DNA of 64,000 nucleotides from Paenibacillus massiliensis 2301065 = DSM 16942 (GTDB lineage: Bacteria; Bacillota; Bacilli; Paenibacillales; Paenibacillaceae), in assembly GCF_000377505.1 (NCBI RefSeq), contig NZ_KB898197.1, positions 62,001 through 126,000 on the forward strand, read 5' to 3'. Of this stretch, positions 52,883-61,200 are shown in pieces. Numbering within the stretch: the stretch's first letter is position 1; every line of letters starts with the position of its first letter. The translations under genes were made by a program, and so were the position numbers. The notes under the pieces are model-generated. The model was not told the DNA's origin, did not search any database, and was given only the letters and a program-made list of their open reading frames with translations.

Positions 52883-52928
52883 AAAAGCCGTGAGATCAAG
52901 GACGAGTGCCCTGATTTCACGGCTTTTT
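52883..52928 (+). terminator. Terminator of the LysE gene
   Basis: AAAAGCCGTGA pairs with TCACGGCTTTT, with an inner ATCA/TGAT extension. T-rich on both sides. Confidence 0.88.
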
Positions 52929-52954
52929 GCAAGCTAAGCTATAAGTGCTAGTAT

Positions 52955-53045
52955 CAACGGATAGCGGGGAAGCCTTGGAAACGTCTTGGAAAAGCGGATT
53001 GTCCGTTTCCAGGCTCGCTGCTCTCAGCTGTTCTCAGCTGTTCAT
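52955..53045. repeat. Partial copy C of the dispersed repeat
   Basis: AGCGGGGAAGCC followed by TTGGAAACG and AAGCGGATTGTCCG matches blocks of copy A (AGCGGGGAAGCCCTAGAGAAACGAAG...). Only part of the element is present, ending just before the haem monooxygenase gene stop. Confidence 0.5.
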
Positions 53046-53046
53046 C

Positions 53047-53394
53047 TTAGCCTGCCTCAGACTCACTCAAAAATGCACTTTCGTTGGAAAGGGGATGGCG
53101 GACGATTTTGACATCATAGAAGGAAATCTTGTTATCCAGAATGTAATCCGGAATCTGACGATGGGAATGGGATTCACGGAATGCATCGCTGCGGGTCCAC
53201 GCCTGGAAATTCTCTCTTGCTTCCCAGCGTGTCACGACAGTCACTTCATCATAATCGCCCTTATGGTCAGTCAGCATGACCTCCAGTCCCAAAAAGCCCT
53301 CCATAGTCTCTACCTTGCCTACCTTATTAAAGCGTTCGATGAGCTGATCTGCATAGCCTTTTTTCAATTGCGAAGTGTTCGTTACAATTACCAT
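53047..53394 (-). CDS. isdG: IsdG-type haem-degrading monooxygenase
   Basis: A 115-residue ferredoxin-like (ABM-fold) protein. The three conserved residues of IsdG/IsdI are in place: Asn in IVTNTSQL, Trp in TRWEARENFQAW and His in FRESHSHR; IERFNKVGKVETMEGFLGLEVM matches IsdG closely. It should open haem in the cytoplasm and release iron. It begins 5 bp after the ABC ATPase gene, so the haem transporter and the degrading enzyme share one operon. GAGG precedes the ATG. Confidence 0.88.
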   Translation of the reverse strand: MVIVTNTSQLKKGYADQLIERFNKVGKVETMEGFLGLEVMLTDHKGDYDEVTVVTRWEARENFQAWTRSDAFRESHSHRQIPDYILDNKISFYDVKIVRHPLSNESAFLSESEAG

Positions 53395-53399
53395 TCTTA

Positions 53400-54188
53400 T
53401 TACCTCCTATGATGTAATCCTGTACTCGGAATGATTAAGGGATATCCGTCCATGAACGTCACCCTGGCCTCCAGTTCGTAGACCTGACGCAGGAAATCTG
53501 CGGTTAACAGCGTGCTCGGCTCACCATCTGCGACGATGCGTCCACGCTTCATGGCAATCATGTAGTCACAATATGCAGCAGCCTGCTGCAGATCATGAAG
53601 CACCATGACGATGGTAAGCTTTCGCTTGCGATTCAGGTCTGTCAGCATGTTCATTAAATCCAGCTGATGAGCCATATCCAGATAAGTGGTTGGTTCATCG
53701 AGCAGCAGAATATCCGTTTGTTGGGCGAGCGCCATCGCAATACGCGCCTTTTGCTGTTCACCTCCAGATAGAGTATGGATAAGCCGATCCGCGTAAGCCA
53801 GAACTCCCGTAGCTGTCATTGCTGCCTGGATAGCTTCTTCGTCCTCATCATTCAGTCGTCTGCTCAGCAGACGCTTATGGGGAGAGCGACCATAGGCTAC
53901 AAGCTCCTTGACGGTTAGATCGGGGAAGCCCTCGCGGGACTGGGGAAGCATAGCCACCAATGTGGCGAATTGTCTGGGCGATAACGTATCCGCAGGCTGC
54001 TCTATGATGTGAATCTGACCCTGCTGTATACGTAGCAGACGAGTAACGGCCTTAAGGAGTGTGGATTTGCCAGAGCCATTCGGCCCAACAATTGCTGTCA
54101 TTTGTCCCTGTGGGAACAGGGCCTCAATGTCCTTCAGACGGAAGCCGCCACGCTCTACGACAAGCTCCCTAATATCAATGGCCTTCAT
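53400..54188 (-). CDS. Haem/siderophore ABC transporter ATPase
   Basis: A 262-residue ATPase of the FepC/FhuC/HmuV class. GPNGSGKST (Walker A), LSGGEQQKARIAMALAQ (signature), ILLLDEPTTYLD (Walker B) and VLHDLQQAA (switch His) are present. It powers the FecCD permease encoded upstream, with 4 bp overlap. Being followed by isdG favours haem as substrate, but a siderophore is not excluded. Confidence 0.92.
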   Translation of the reverse strand: MKAIDIRELVVERGGFRLKDIEALFPQGQMTAIVGPNGSGKSTLLKAVTRLLRIQQGQIHIIEQPADTLSPRQFATLVAMLPQSREGFPDLTVKELVAYGRSPHKRLLSRRLNDEDEEAIQAAMTATGVLAYADRLIHTLSGGEQQKARIAMALAQQTDILLLDEPTTYLDMAHQLDLMNMLTDLNRKRKLTIVMVLHDLQQAAAYCDYMIAMKRGRIVADGEPSTLLTADFLRQVYELEARVTFMDGYPLIIPSTGLHHRR

Positions 54189-55189
54189 GTCATGGCTCCT
54201 CGCTTCCTTAATAGGATCAAGAAGAATGGGGCACCAAGGCAGGCCAGCAATATTCCTACCGGCAGCTCGATCGGATCGAACCAGGAGCGTGCGATCGTAT
54301 CCGCGAATACGACCAGCGCTGCTCCACCCAGCATCGAGGCTGGTAGCAGCACACGGTAATCCTCTCCGGCGATCAGCCGAATCATATGCGGTACGACGAG
54401 ACCTACGAATCCTACCAGCCCAGCGACGCTTACTGCAGCTCCTGCCAGCAGTGAGGCTAGTAGGATAATCAGCACACGCTGCAGCTCTACTCTCTGACCG
54501 AGCAGCTTGGCGGCATCGTCTCCGAGAAGCAGCACATTCGCCGGGCGAATAGCAGCCAGAGAGAGCACCAGTCCGATCAGCGCATAGGGAGTAATGAAGC
54601 TTAGATGATACCAGCTACGACCGTTCAAGCCACCGGCGAGCCAAGGTAATACGGCTTGGACTCTATCGCTGTAGATGACCATAATGCCGTTGGTAACTGC
54701 ACCGAGAAGGGCGTTAACCGCAACTCCTGCAAGTACAATCTTCACCGGCGAGGCCCCTTTATCCCAAGCGAGTACATACACTACAACTGAGGTGAGGAAG
54801 GCACCAGCGAATGCAGCAACAGGGAGCAGGTACCCCAATTGTGGCAGCATGACCATGCAGATCATGGCCGCCAGCCCACCGCCAGCCGAGACGCCTATAA
54901 TTCCTGGATCAGCGAGAGCATTCCTCATCACACCTTGGAGCAGTGCACCCGAGGCTGCGAGGCAGGCTCCGACCAGGAGTCCAGTCAGCACACGCGGAAT
55001 CCGAAGATCCATGATGATGGTGGTGTAGGCCGTGTTGTCTTGGCCTGTGAGCGTCTGCACAATATCCCGCAGAGAGATAGGAACCGAGCCATAGGTAAGG
55101 CCATACAGGCATGAAGCGATGAGTAGAACAGGCAATATCAGCATGACGAGGCGTCTGCGTCGATCCCGCTGCTGTACTTGGGGCATCAA
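54185..55189 (-). CDS. Haem/siderophore ABC transporter permease
   Basis: A 334-residue FecCD-family permease with about nine to ten helices. RIPRVLTGLLVGACLAASGALLQGVMRNALADPGIIGVSAGGGLAA is the classical N-terminal block and GLVGFVGLVVPHMIRLIAG the ATPase-contact region. Overlaps both neighbours by 4 bp. Only one permease gene is present, so it likely forms a homodimer. Confidence 0.93.
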   Translation of the reverse strand: MMPQVQQRDRRRRLVMLILPVLLIASCLYGLTYGSVPISLRDIVQTLTGQDNTAYTTIIMDLRIPRVLTGLLVGACLAASGALLQGVMRNALADPGIIGVSAGGGLAAMICMVMLPQLGYLLPVAAFAGAFLTSVVVYVLAWDKGASPVKIVLAGVAVNALLGAVTNGIMVIYSDRVQAVLPWLAGGLNGRSWYHLSFITPYALIGLVLSLAAIRPANVLLLGDDAAKLLGQRVELQRVLIILLASLLAGAAVSVAGLVGFVGLVVPHMIRLIAGEDYRVLLPASMLGGAALVVFADTIARSWFDPIELPVGILLACLGAPFFLILLRKRGAMT

Positions 55190-56166
55190 CGGACATCCCT
55201 CAGGATGCTACCGAGCACATCCAGGGCTTCAGTGACCCGGGTGCCCGGGTTCGTACCGAACAAATCCGAAGGCAGGACCTCGACACGACCGGATTGAATG
55301 GCACTCATCCGATTCCAGGCCGCATTGACTTGCATTTCTTTTAGAAATCCACTCTTGACGGCCTCTGGATTCCCGTGGGTAATGATCAGCACGAATTCGG
55401 GATCTGCTTCAATAATTCGCTCCGTGTTCAGCTGTGCATATTGTGGATAGTTCTCTAGCTGTGGGAAGTCCGCAGCAATGTTAGCTCCACCAGCAAGGCT
55501 TAATAGATCCCCGCTTAGTGAATTGGGGAGAGCAGCCATGTAAGTGCCTGGTGCCCCATAGACCATCAGTACACGTGGCTTATTAGCTGGAACCTGCTGG
55601 GACAAGGTAGCAAGCTTGCCATTGAGTGTCTCAATCAGCTTGGCAGCTTCAGCCTCCTTGTGCAGCATGCTGCCGAACAGCTCAATCTGTTGCTTGATAT
55701 CTGCCACCGAGTTAGCACTGGTAAGGACCATTCTGGAACCAAGGCTCTCAACGGTTGCAGTATCCTTGGCATTCAGAGCGGCATTACCCAGTACAACGTC
55801 AGGCTTGACGTAAGCGATCTTCTCCAGATCCAGCTCGTGGGTCGTTCCGATCTGCTCGACCTGTTCAGCCGCCTCTGGAACAGGCCCGCCCTCTACTGCA
55901 GGTCTACCAACAAGCTGTCCGCCAAGTGCATAGATGACATCCATATCCCCGCTGCTTAGTGCGGCAATTCGCTCAGGAACCTGATTGAATGTAATGGATC
56001 GTCCGGCAAAATCAGTAATGCTGTAGGACGCTGCGGTGTTGGAGGAGGGGGAGGGACTGCCAGCACCGGATGCCGATAGGTGGGCATCTCCAGTACCAGT
56101 AGCACAGCCTGATAGGGCAAATAGTAGAAACCCAGCACCAAGCAGGCCGTTTATTTTTGTACGCAT
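55186..56166 (-). CDS. Haem/siderophore-binding lipoprotein
   Basis: A 326-residue class III binding protein. A signal peptide ends in ALSGC (lipid-modified Cys about 20), then a Ser/Pro-rich linker and a PERIAALSSGDMDVIYALGGQLVGRP binding-protein core. GAPGTYMAALPNSLSGDLLSLAGG and ITHGNPEAV are shared with IsdE (GVPGSYLVAT..., HGMPDE), so haem is a good candidate ligand. The ATG at 56166 follows AGGAG; the frame upstream to 56253 has no site. First gene of the operon that ends in isdG. Confidence 0.88.
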   Translation of the reverse strand: MRTKINGLLGAGFLLFALSGCATGTGDAHLSASGAGSPSPSSNTAASYSITDFAGRSITFNQVPERIAALSSGDMDVIYALGGQLVGRPAVEGGPVPEAAEQVEQIGTTHELDLEKIAYVKPDVVLGNAALNAKDTATVESLGSRMVLTSANSVADIKQQIELFGSMLHKEAEAAKLIETLNGKLATLSQQVPANKPRVLMVYGAPGTYMAALPNSLSGDLLSLAGGANIAADFPQLENYPQYAQLNTERIIEADPEFVLIITHGNPEAVKSGFLKEMQVNAAWNRMSAIQSGRVEVLPSDLFGTNPGTRVTEALDVLGSILRDVR

Positions 56167-56262
56167 AAGACAAACACTCCTGTGGTCAATCTGATAATAA
56201 AGATTCAAAATGTGAAAATTAAAATTCGTGGAAATTAATAGAAAGAGAAGCAATTTGATTAA

Positions 56263-56291
56263 ATGATAATGAATATCAATATCACTGTCAA
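56263..56291 (-). promoter_or_regulatory. Fur-overlapped promoter of the minus-strand haem operon
   Basis: On the minus strand TTGACA (complement of 56286-56291), a 17-bp spacer and TATCAT (complement of 56263-56268) form a near-consensus promoter. The Fur 19-mer GATAATGAATATCAATATC (56265-56283, 16 of 19 matches) covers the spacer and part of the -10, a classical iron-repression layout. Confidence 0.82.
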
Positions 56292-56330
56292 CAGAATTAT
56301 GAAATAATCTTAATGAATTTTACAAACCTA

Positions 56331-56360
56331 TTGACAACTTAAAAACGAGTGGGCTAATAT
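56331..56360 (+). promoter_or_regulatory. Possible promoter for the NEAT operon
   Basis: TTGACA (56331-56336), 18-bp spacer, TAATAT (56355-56360). It would give a long leader of about 320 nt. The rest of the 520-bp gap 56167-56686 has no gene. Confidence 0.5.
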
Positions 56361-56612
56361 CAAGGCGAGTTGTCATGTCATGCCTGTTTTTTACATATAT
56401 CAAAGAGGTGAGGCCTATAGGTAGCTTGAAAGTGCTATTTTTAAAATGCTGTTAAAAGAATTTGTGTAGTCTTAATTGCACCTAAAACGCACCTAGAGCT
56501 TGAGAGCTAAGTAACTGTAAACAGCACTGAAGTCAGGCATGCTGACGCAACAAAGATACACATCAAAAAGCAAAAATTGCCTGTCGAGGGCAATATTTTT
56601 TCAGGATTTATT

Positions 56613-56631
56613 GAGAATGATAATCAATTGC
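56613..56631. promoter_or_regulatory. Fur box upstream of the NEAT genes
   Basis: GAGAATGATAATCAATTGC matches the Fur 19-mer at 15 of 19 positions, 56 bp before the first NEAT gene start. A weaker relative (TGATTATCACTC) follows at about 56647. A possible TTGAGA/TATTAA promoter overlaps the box. Confidence 0.75.
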
Positions 56632-56686
56632 TATTAACTTAAATTTTGATTATCACTCGGTGGACTTTGGTAAGGAGAGACAAGAA

Positions 56687-57532
56687 ATGTTCAAGAAAAA
56701 GTGGTTCGGTCCTGTCCTGTGGGCAGCGATTATCGGAGTAGGTCTTACTTGGGGGCCAGGATTGCAGGCTTCAGCGGCAGACAAGGCATTGAAGAATGGA
56801 GAATACACGTTGGATTACAACATTCTCAAGGCGGAGAATGACTCGGTATCCATGGCTAACGATTACTTTGAGAAGCCTGCCCGGATCTACGTCAAGGACT
56901 CGAAGATTGAGATGGAGATCCAATTGAATCATAGCGAATGGATTACAGATTTCAAGACGGCTCGTGGCAGTAGTTATTCCGATGTGCGTGTAATCAGCAA
57001 TAACGCGGCCAAGGATACTCGCGTGGTGCGATTCCCGGTGGAGAGTCTTTCGACTCCGCTGAAATCACAGATTCACGTGACGGTACCTTCCGTCGATTAT
57101 GATCACGATTACACCATTCGCTTTGACTTCAAGCAGGACAGCCTTACCCAAATCAACGCATCACAGACCGCACAGAAATCTTCTTCTGCCTCCGGCACTG
57201 CAGCTTCCAAGGATACGAAAGTATCTAAGGACGTCAAGGCTGCTTCTGGATCAGCTCCAGCAGCGTCTGCAAGCACCGAGAGCAAGCAGTCAACGGATAC
57301 CAAGGTAGTATCTTCCTCGTCACAGGTAGCATCGTCAACAGGTGGCCAAGCTGCTGGAAAAGCATCCGTTGCCGAATCTCAGCAAAGCGGTGCGGTGGCC
57401 GCGAACACTGTAAATCAGCCAATAGAGGATAATCCGCATACTGGAGATGAGGTTCCTTATGGCTGGCTGCTTGTAGGCCTTGCTGTATCTGCCCTGTTCC
57501 TCGGAAGAACGGTGCTGGCGGCTAAGAAATAA
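56687..57532 (+). CDS. IsdC-like wall-anchored NEAT haem-binding protein
   Basis: A 281-residue exported protein. Signal peptide about 1-31; one NEAT domain about 38-150 (LDYNILKAENDSVSMANDYF; haem-type tyrosines Tyr138 and Tyr142 in YDHDY); a Ser/Ala/Lys/Thr-rich linker about 160-245; then NPHTG at 249-253, a membrane helix and AAKK. NPxTG ends are typical of sortase-B-processed IsdC. It should hold haem in the cell wall. The ATG at 56687 follows AAGGAG; the GTG at 56660 would disrupt the signal peptide. First gene after the Fur box. Confidence 0.9.
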   Translation: MFKKKWFGPVLWAAIIGVGLTWGPGLQASAADKALKNGEYTLDYNILKAENDSVSMANDYFEKPARIYVKDSKIEMEIQLNHSEWITDFKTARGSSYSDVRVISNNAAKDTRVVRFPVESLSTPLKSQIHVTVPSVDYDHDYTIRFDFKQDSLTQINASQTAQKSSSASGTAASKDTKVSKDVKAASGSAPAASASTESKQSTDTKVVSSSSQVASSTGGQAAGKASVAESQQSGAVAANTVNQPIEDNPHTGDEVPYGWLLVGLAVSALFLGRTVLAAKK

Positions 57533-57589
57533 GCTTGACGAACACGAATGGATTCCAACCAAACCCCAATAAAGAGGAGAATGATATCC

Positions 57590-58060
57590 ATGAAAAAAAT
57601 GATGCTTCCCGTAATGGCTTTGATCCTGTCCCTGTTCACAGTACTTGGTTCTGCTTCAGCAGCAACAACAGCAACAGCAGCAGCCCCGGCTGACGGCAAT
57701 TATACAGTTCAATTCAAGGTGCTTAAGGATGGTACAGATACGGCTTCCATGATGGATACTTACACCGTGAAACCAGCCCAAATCAAGGTGACTAACGGTC
57801 AGGCTTATGCTTACGTGACTTTGAAGAACAGCAGCTGGATTACTAAATTCCAGGTAGAACAAAATGGACAATATGTGAACGCTGAAGTGATCAGCACGAA
57901 CCCAACAGCGAACACACGTGTTGTGGGATTCCCGGTAGCAGACCTGTCCGCGAAGCTGAATGCATACACTGAGGTGTCTGTACCAGCGATCAACTACAGT
58001 GGCCAATATGAAGTGCAGATCAAATTCGACACAGCTACACTGGCTGTTGCGGCCCAATAA
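57590..58060 (+). CDS. Secreted single-NEAT haemophore
   Basis: A 156-residue protein with a signal peptide (MKKMMLPVMALILSLFTVLG, cut near ASA) and one NEAT domain (about 32-150: VQFKVLKDGTDTASMMDTYTV, then INYSGQY with Tyr136 and Tyr140). It has no anchor, so it should be released like the B. anthracis haemophore IsdX1, collect haem from host or soil proteins, and pass it to the wall-bound NEAT protein. The ATG at 57590 follows GAGGAGA; the ATG at 57548 is upstream of the site. 57 bp after the IsdC-like gene. Confidence 0.9.
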   Translation: MKKMMLPVMALILSLFTVLGSASAATTATAAAPADGNYTVQFKVLKDGTDTASMMDTYTVKPAQIKVTNGQAYAYVTLKNSSWITKFQVEQNGQYVNAEVISTNPTANTRVVGFPVADLSAKLNAYTEVSVPAINYSGQYEVQIKFDTATLAVAAQ

Positions 58061-58105
58061 TAAAGCAAATCTAACAACCTTTGTTTTTTACGAGCACTCC
58101 AGCTG

Positions 58106-58130
58106 TTGCAGCCGCTGCTAGTGGCTGCGA
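58106..58130 (+). other. Hairpin before the large NEAT gene
   Basis: TTGCAGCC pairs with GGCTGCGA (one G-U) around a 9-nt loop. There is no T run after it, so it may be an RNA-stability or partial-termination element between the haemophore gene and the large NEAT gene. Confidence 0.45.
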
Positions 58131-58215
58131 CGGATCTGGGGGCCGGTTCATTATGAATATAAACAGCGGACGCGAGCAGATCGCGGCTACATTTGATTAA
58201 GGGGAGAACATTACA

Positions 58216-61200
58216 TTGAATAGATTAGTCAAGCAGACTGCCTCTGTATTTTTCGCGCTCTGTCTATTGTTGAGTTCCTTGCAAATACCAGGCTGGGCAA
58301 CTACAGCTTCGGCTGCCTCGGGTGAAGAGGCGCGTCTTACGGGATCTGCACCAGATTCCAATGGTGAAGTACGTGTGAATGTAGGCTTTGGTGGAGTTAC
58401 AGACAGTGTATACACCAGCGTATATGGTCATACAGCTCAAATTTCTTATGATGACCAGAAGCTTGAACTGATTACCTCGAAATCCTTGCTGAATGGATTT
58501 AGCGTACAGACTGCTCCGCAGGGAACAGGCAAGGTATTGGTACAATCGACGGCGGATTCCCTCGAAGATGGTGGGGCTGTAGTCAATCAAAATGCAGTAC
58601 AACTGGTGTTCAAGACCAAACCAGCAGCACAGGCTGCGAATACGACAATAGAGCTGGAAGCGGCTTCTGTAACGAATGTTAACGGGGATTCTTTTAGCTT
58701 TGCTAACCTGGGTTCCTATGATGTGACGATTCCGGCAGCAGCAGCTTCTGCAGCGATCCCGGACGGGACATATAAGCTAGGCTTCAACATTCTTAAGGAT
58801 GGCACAGATGATACTTCTGTTATGTATCAATATGTGGATGCAACCAGTGGCAAGCTGGAAGTCATTAATGGCAAGCAGTATGTTTCTTTCGAATTAACGC
58901 AAGATCAGGAGATCACAGGCTTTAAGACTGAGATCAACGGACAATTGCAAGATGCAGCAAGAACGTCCGTCGAGGACAATCGGGCCATCGTTCGTTTTGA
59001 AGTAGCGGATGTAAATGAGCGACTGAATGGATGGGTCAAAATCTACTGGGATATGACCGCTATTATGGGCTTCCCATTCATTTATGATGAAGAATACAAT
59101 GTCGACCTGACTTTTGATACAAGCGGTATTGTGATTACTCCTCCTGCAAGTACAACTCCTATCAAGTTCAACGTTCTGAAAGACGGTACGGATGAGACAT
59201 CGTCCATGAGCAGAAGTGTGGATCTGAACAGTGGTGAGCTGAGTGAAGTGAACGGGAAGAAATACGTATCCCTCAAGCTGCTGAGCAGCAGCATGATTAC
59301 CTCATTCCAGACGGAGCTGAACGGTACATTCGTGGAGACGGAGAAGGTAAGTGAGGATGCGGCAACGAATACGCGGATCGTTCGCTTTGAAGTAACGGAT
59401 CTGACGAGCCGTCTGAAAGGAAAAGTATCCGTGAATGCAGGTCCTATGGGCTTGATGGTCCATAATGTGGATCTGGTGTTCCCGGAATACTACCAAGCAG
59501 AAGCTCCAACAACTCCAATCAAGTTCAATGTATTGAAGGATGGCACAAACGATGTATCATCCATGAGCAGAAGTGTGGACCTGAACAGTGGCGAGCTGAG
59601 CGAAGTGAACGGGAAGAAATACGTCTCCTTCAAGCTACTGAGCAGCAGCATGATTACCTCGTTCCAGACGGAGCTAAACGGTGCATTCGTGGAGACAGAG
59701 AAGGTAAGTGAGGATGCGGCGACGAATACGCGGATCGTTCGCTTTGAAGTAACGGATCTGTCGAGCCGTTTGAAGGGGAAAGTATCGGTAAATGCAGGCC
59801 CTATGGGCTTGATGGTGCACAATGTGGATTTGGTGTTCACAGACTATCTGAGAGTAGATACTCCAATCAAGTTCAATGTTCTCAAAGATGGAACGGACGA
59901 GACATCGTCCATGAGCAGAAGTGTGGATCTGAGCAGTGGTATATTGAGCGAAGTAGGTGGGAAGAAGTACGTCTCCTTCAAGCTGCTGAGCAGCAGTATG
60001 ATTACTTCGTTCCAGACGGAGCTGAATGGTACATTTGTGGAGACAGAGAAGGTAAGTGAGGATACGGCGACGAATACGCGGATCGTTCGCTTTGAAGTAA
60101 CGGATCTGACAAGCCGTCTGAAAGGAAAAGTATCCGTGAACGCAGGCCCTATGGGCTTGATGGTGCACAATGTGGATCTGGTGTTCACGGACTATTTCAA
60201 AGGCGATACTCCTGTAACTCCTGAGCCTGTTCCTAACCCAGATCCAGAGGTTATTGCCGATGGAACCTATCCGATTGCATTCAATATCCTCAAAGAGGGT
60301 ACGAATGAATCATCCGTTATGTACACGTATGTAGACCAGAACAGTGGCCAACTGACTGCTGCTAATGGCAAATACCATGTAACGTTCACATTGAAGCAAA
60401 GCAAGGAGATTACCAGCTTCAAGACCGCAGTTAACGGCGTACTCACCGATACGGAAGTGGTAAGCCAGGATGCGGGAGCTAACCAACGTACCGTTCGTTT
60501 TGAAGTGCCTAATCCAAGTGAGCGCCTAAAAGGCTGGGTGCAGATTGATTGGCCTGCGATCTCGTACCACGAAGCATACAATGTGGATCTGGTATTCTCA
60601 CTGGATAATGTCCCTGGAACCCCAGTAACACCTGGTAATCCAGAGACACCAGTCACTCCAACACCTGTACCAGGTGGCGGTGGTGGCGTGGCACCTCCTA
60701 AGAGTGAGGATGGCGTGTACAGCATCAACTTCAGAGCGTTCTATCCGGATGGTGTGAAGGAATCCCGTATGTCTACGTATCTGGTAAGCCCGGCGACACT
60801 TAATATTATGGGCAACCGCAAGACCATCTCGATTACGGTCAAAGAGAGCAGCTACATTCTAGGAATGCAGGTCAAAACGATTGGTGAATATGAAGAAGTG
60901 GCTACAGTAAGCGCTGATCCAGGTCAAAATACACGCGTCATTTCCTTTGATGTCAATGATCTGAATCAGCCGATATGGTCCAAGGTTCAGGTAGATATTC
61001 CAGAGATCAACTATTCTGGTGATTACGATGTACTGTTGGTATTCTATCCAAGCACGATCAAAGAAGGAGCACCAGACCCATATGTGAGCTCTGGTGAAGT
61101 GCCAGCAGTAAGTCTGCTGGAGGATGGAGAATACTCCATTCCACTGGAGGTGAAGGATACTGCAACTGGTCGTCTGTCGTCCGTGCAGGATAGATTCATC

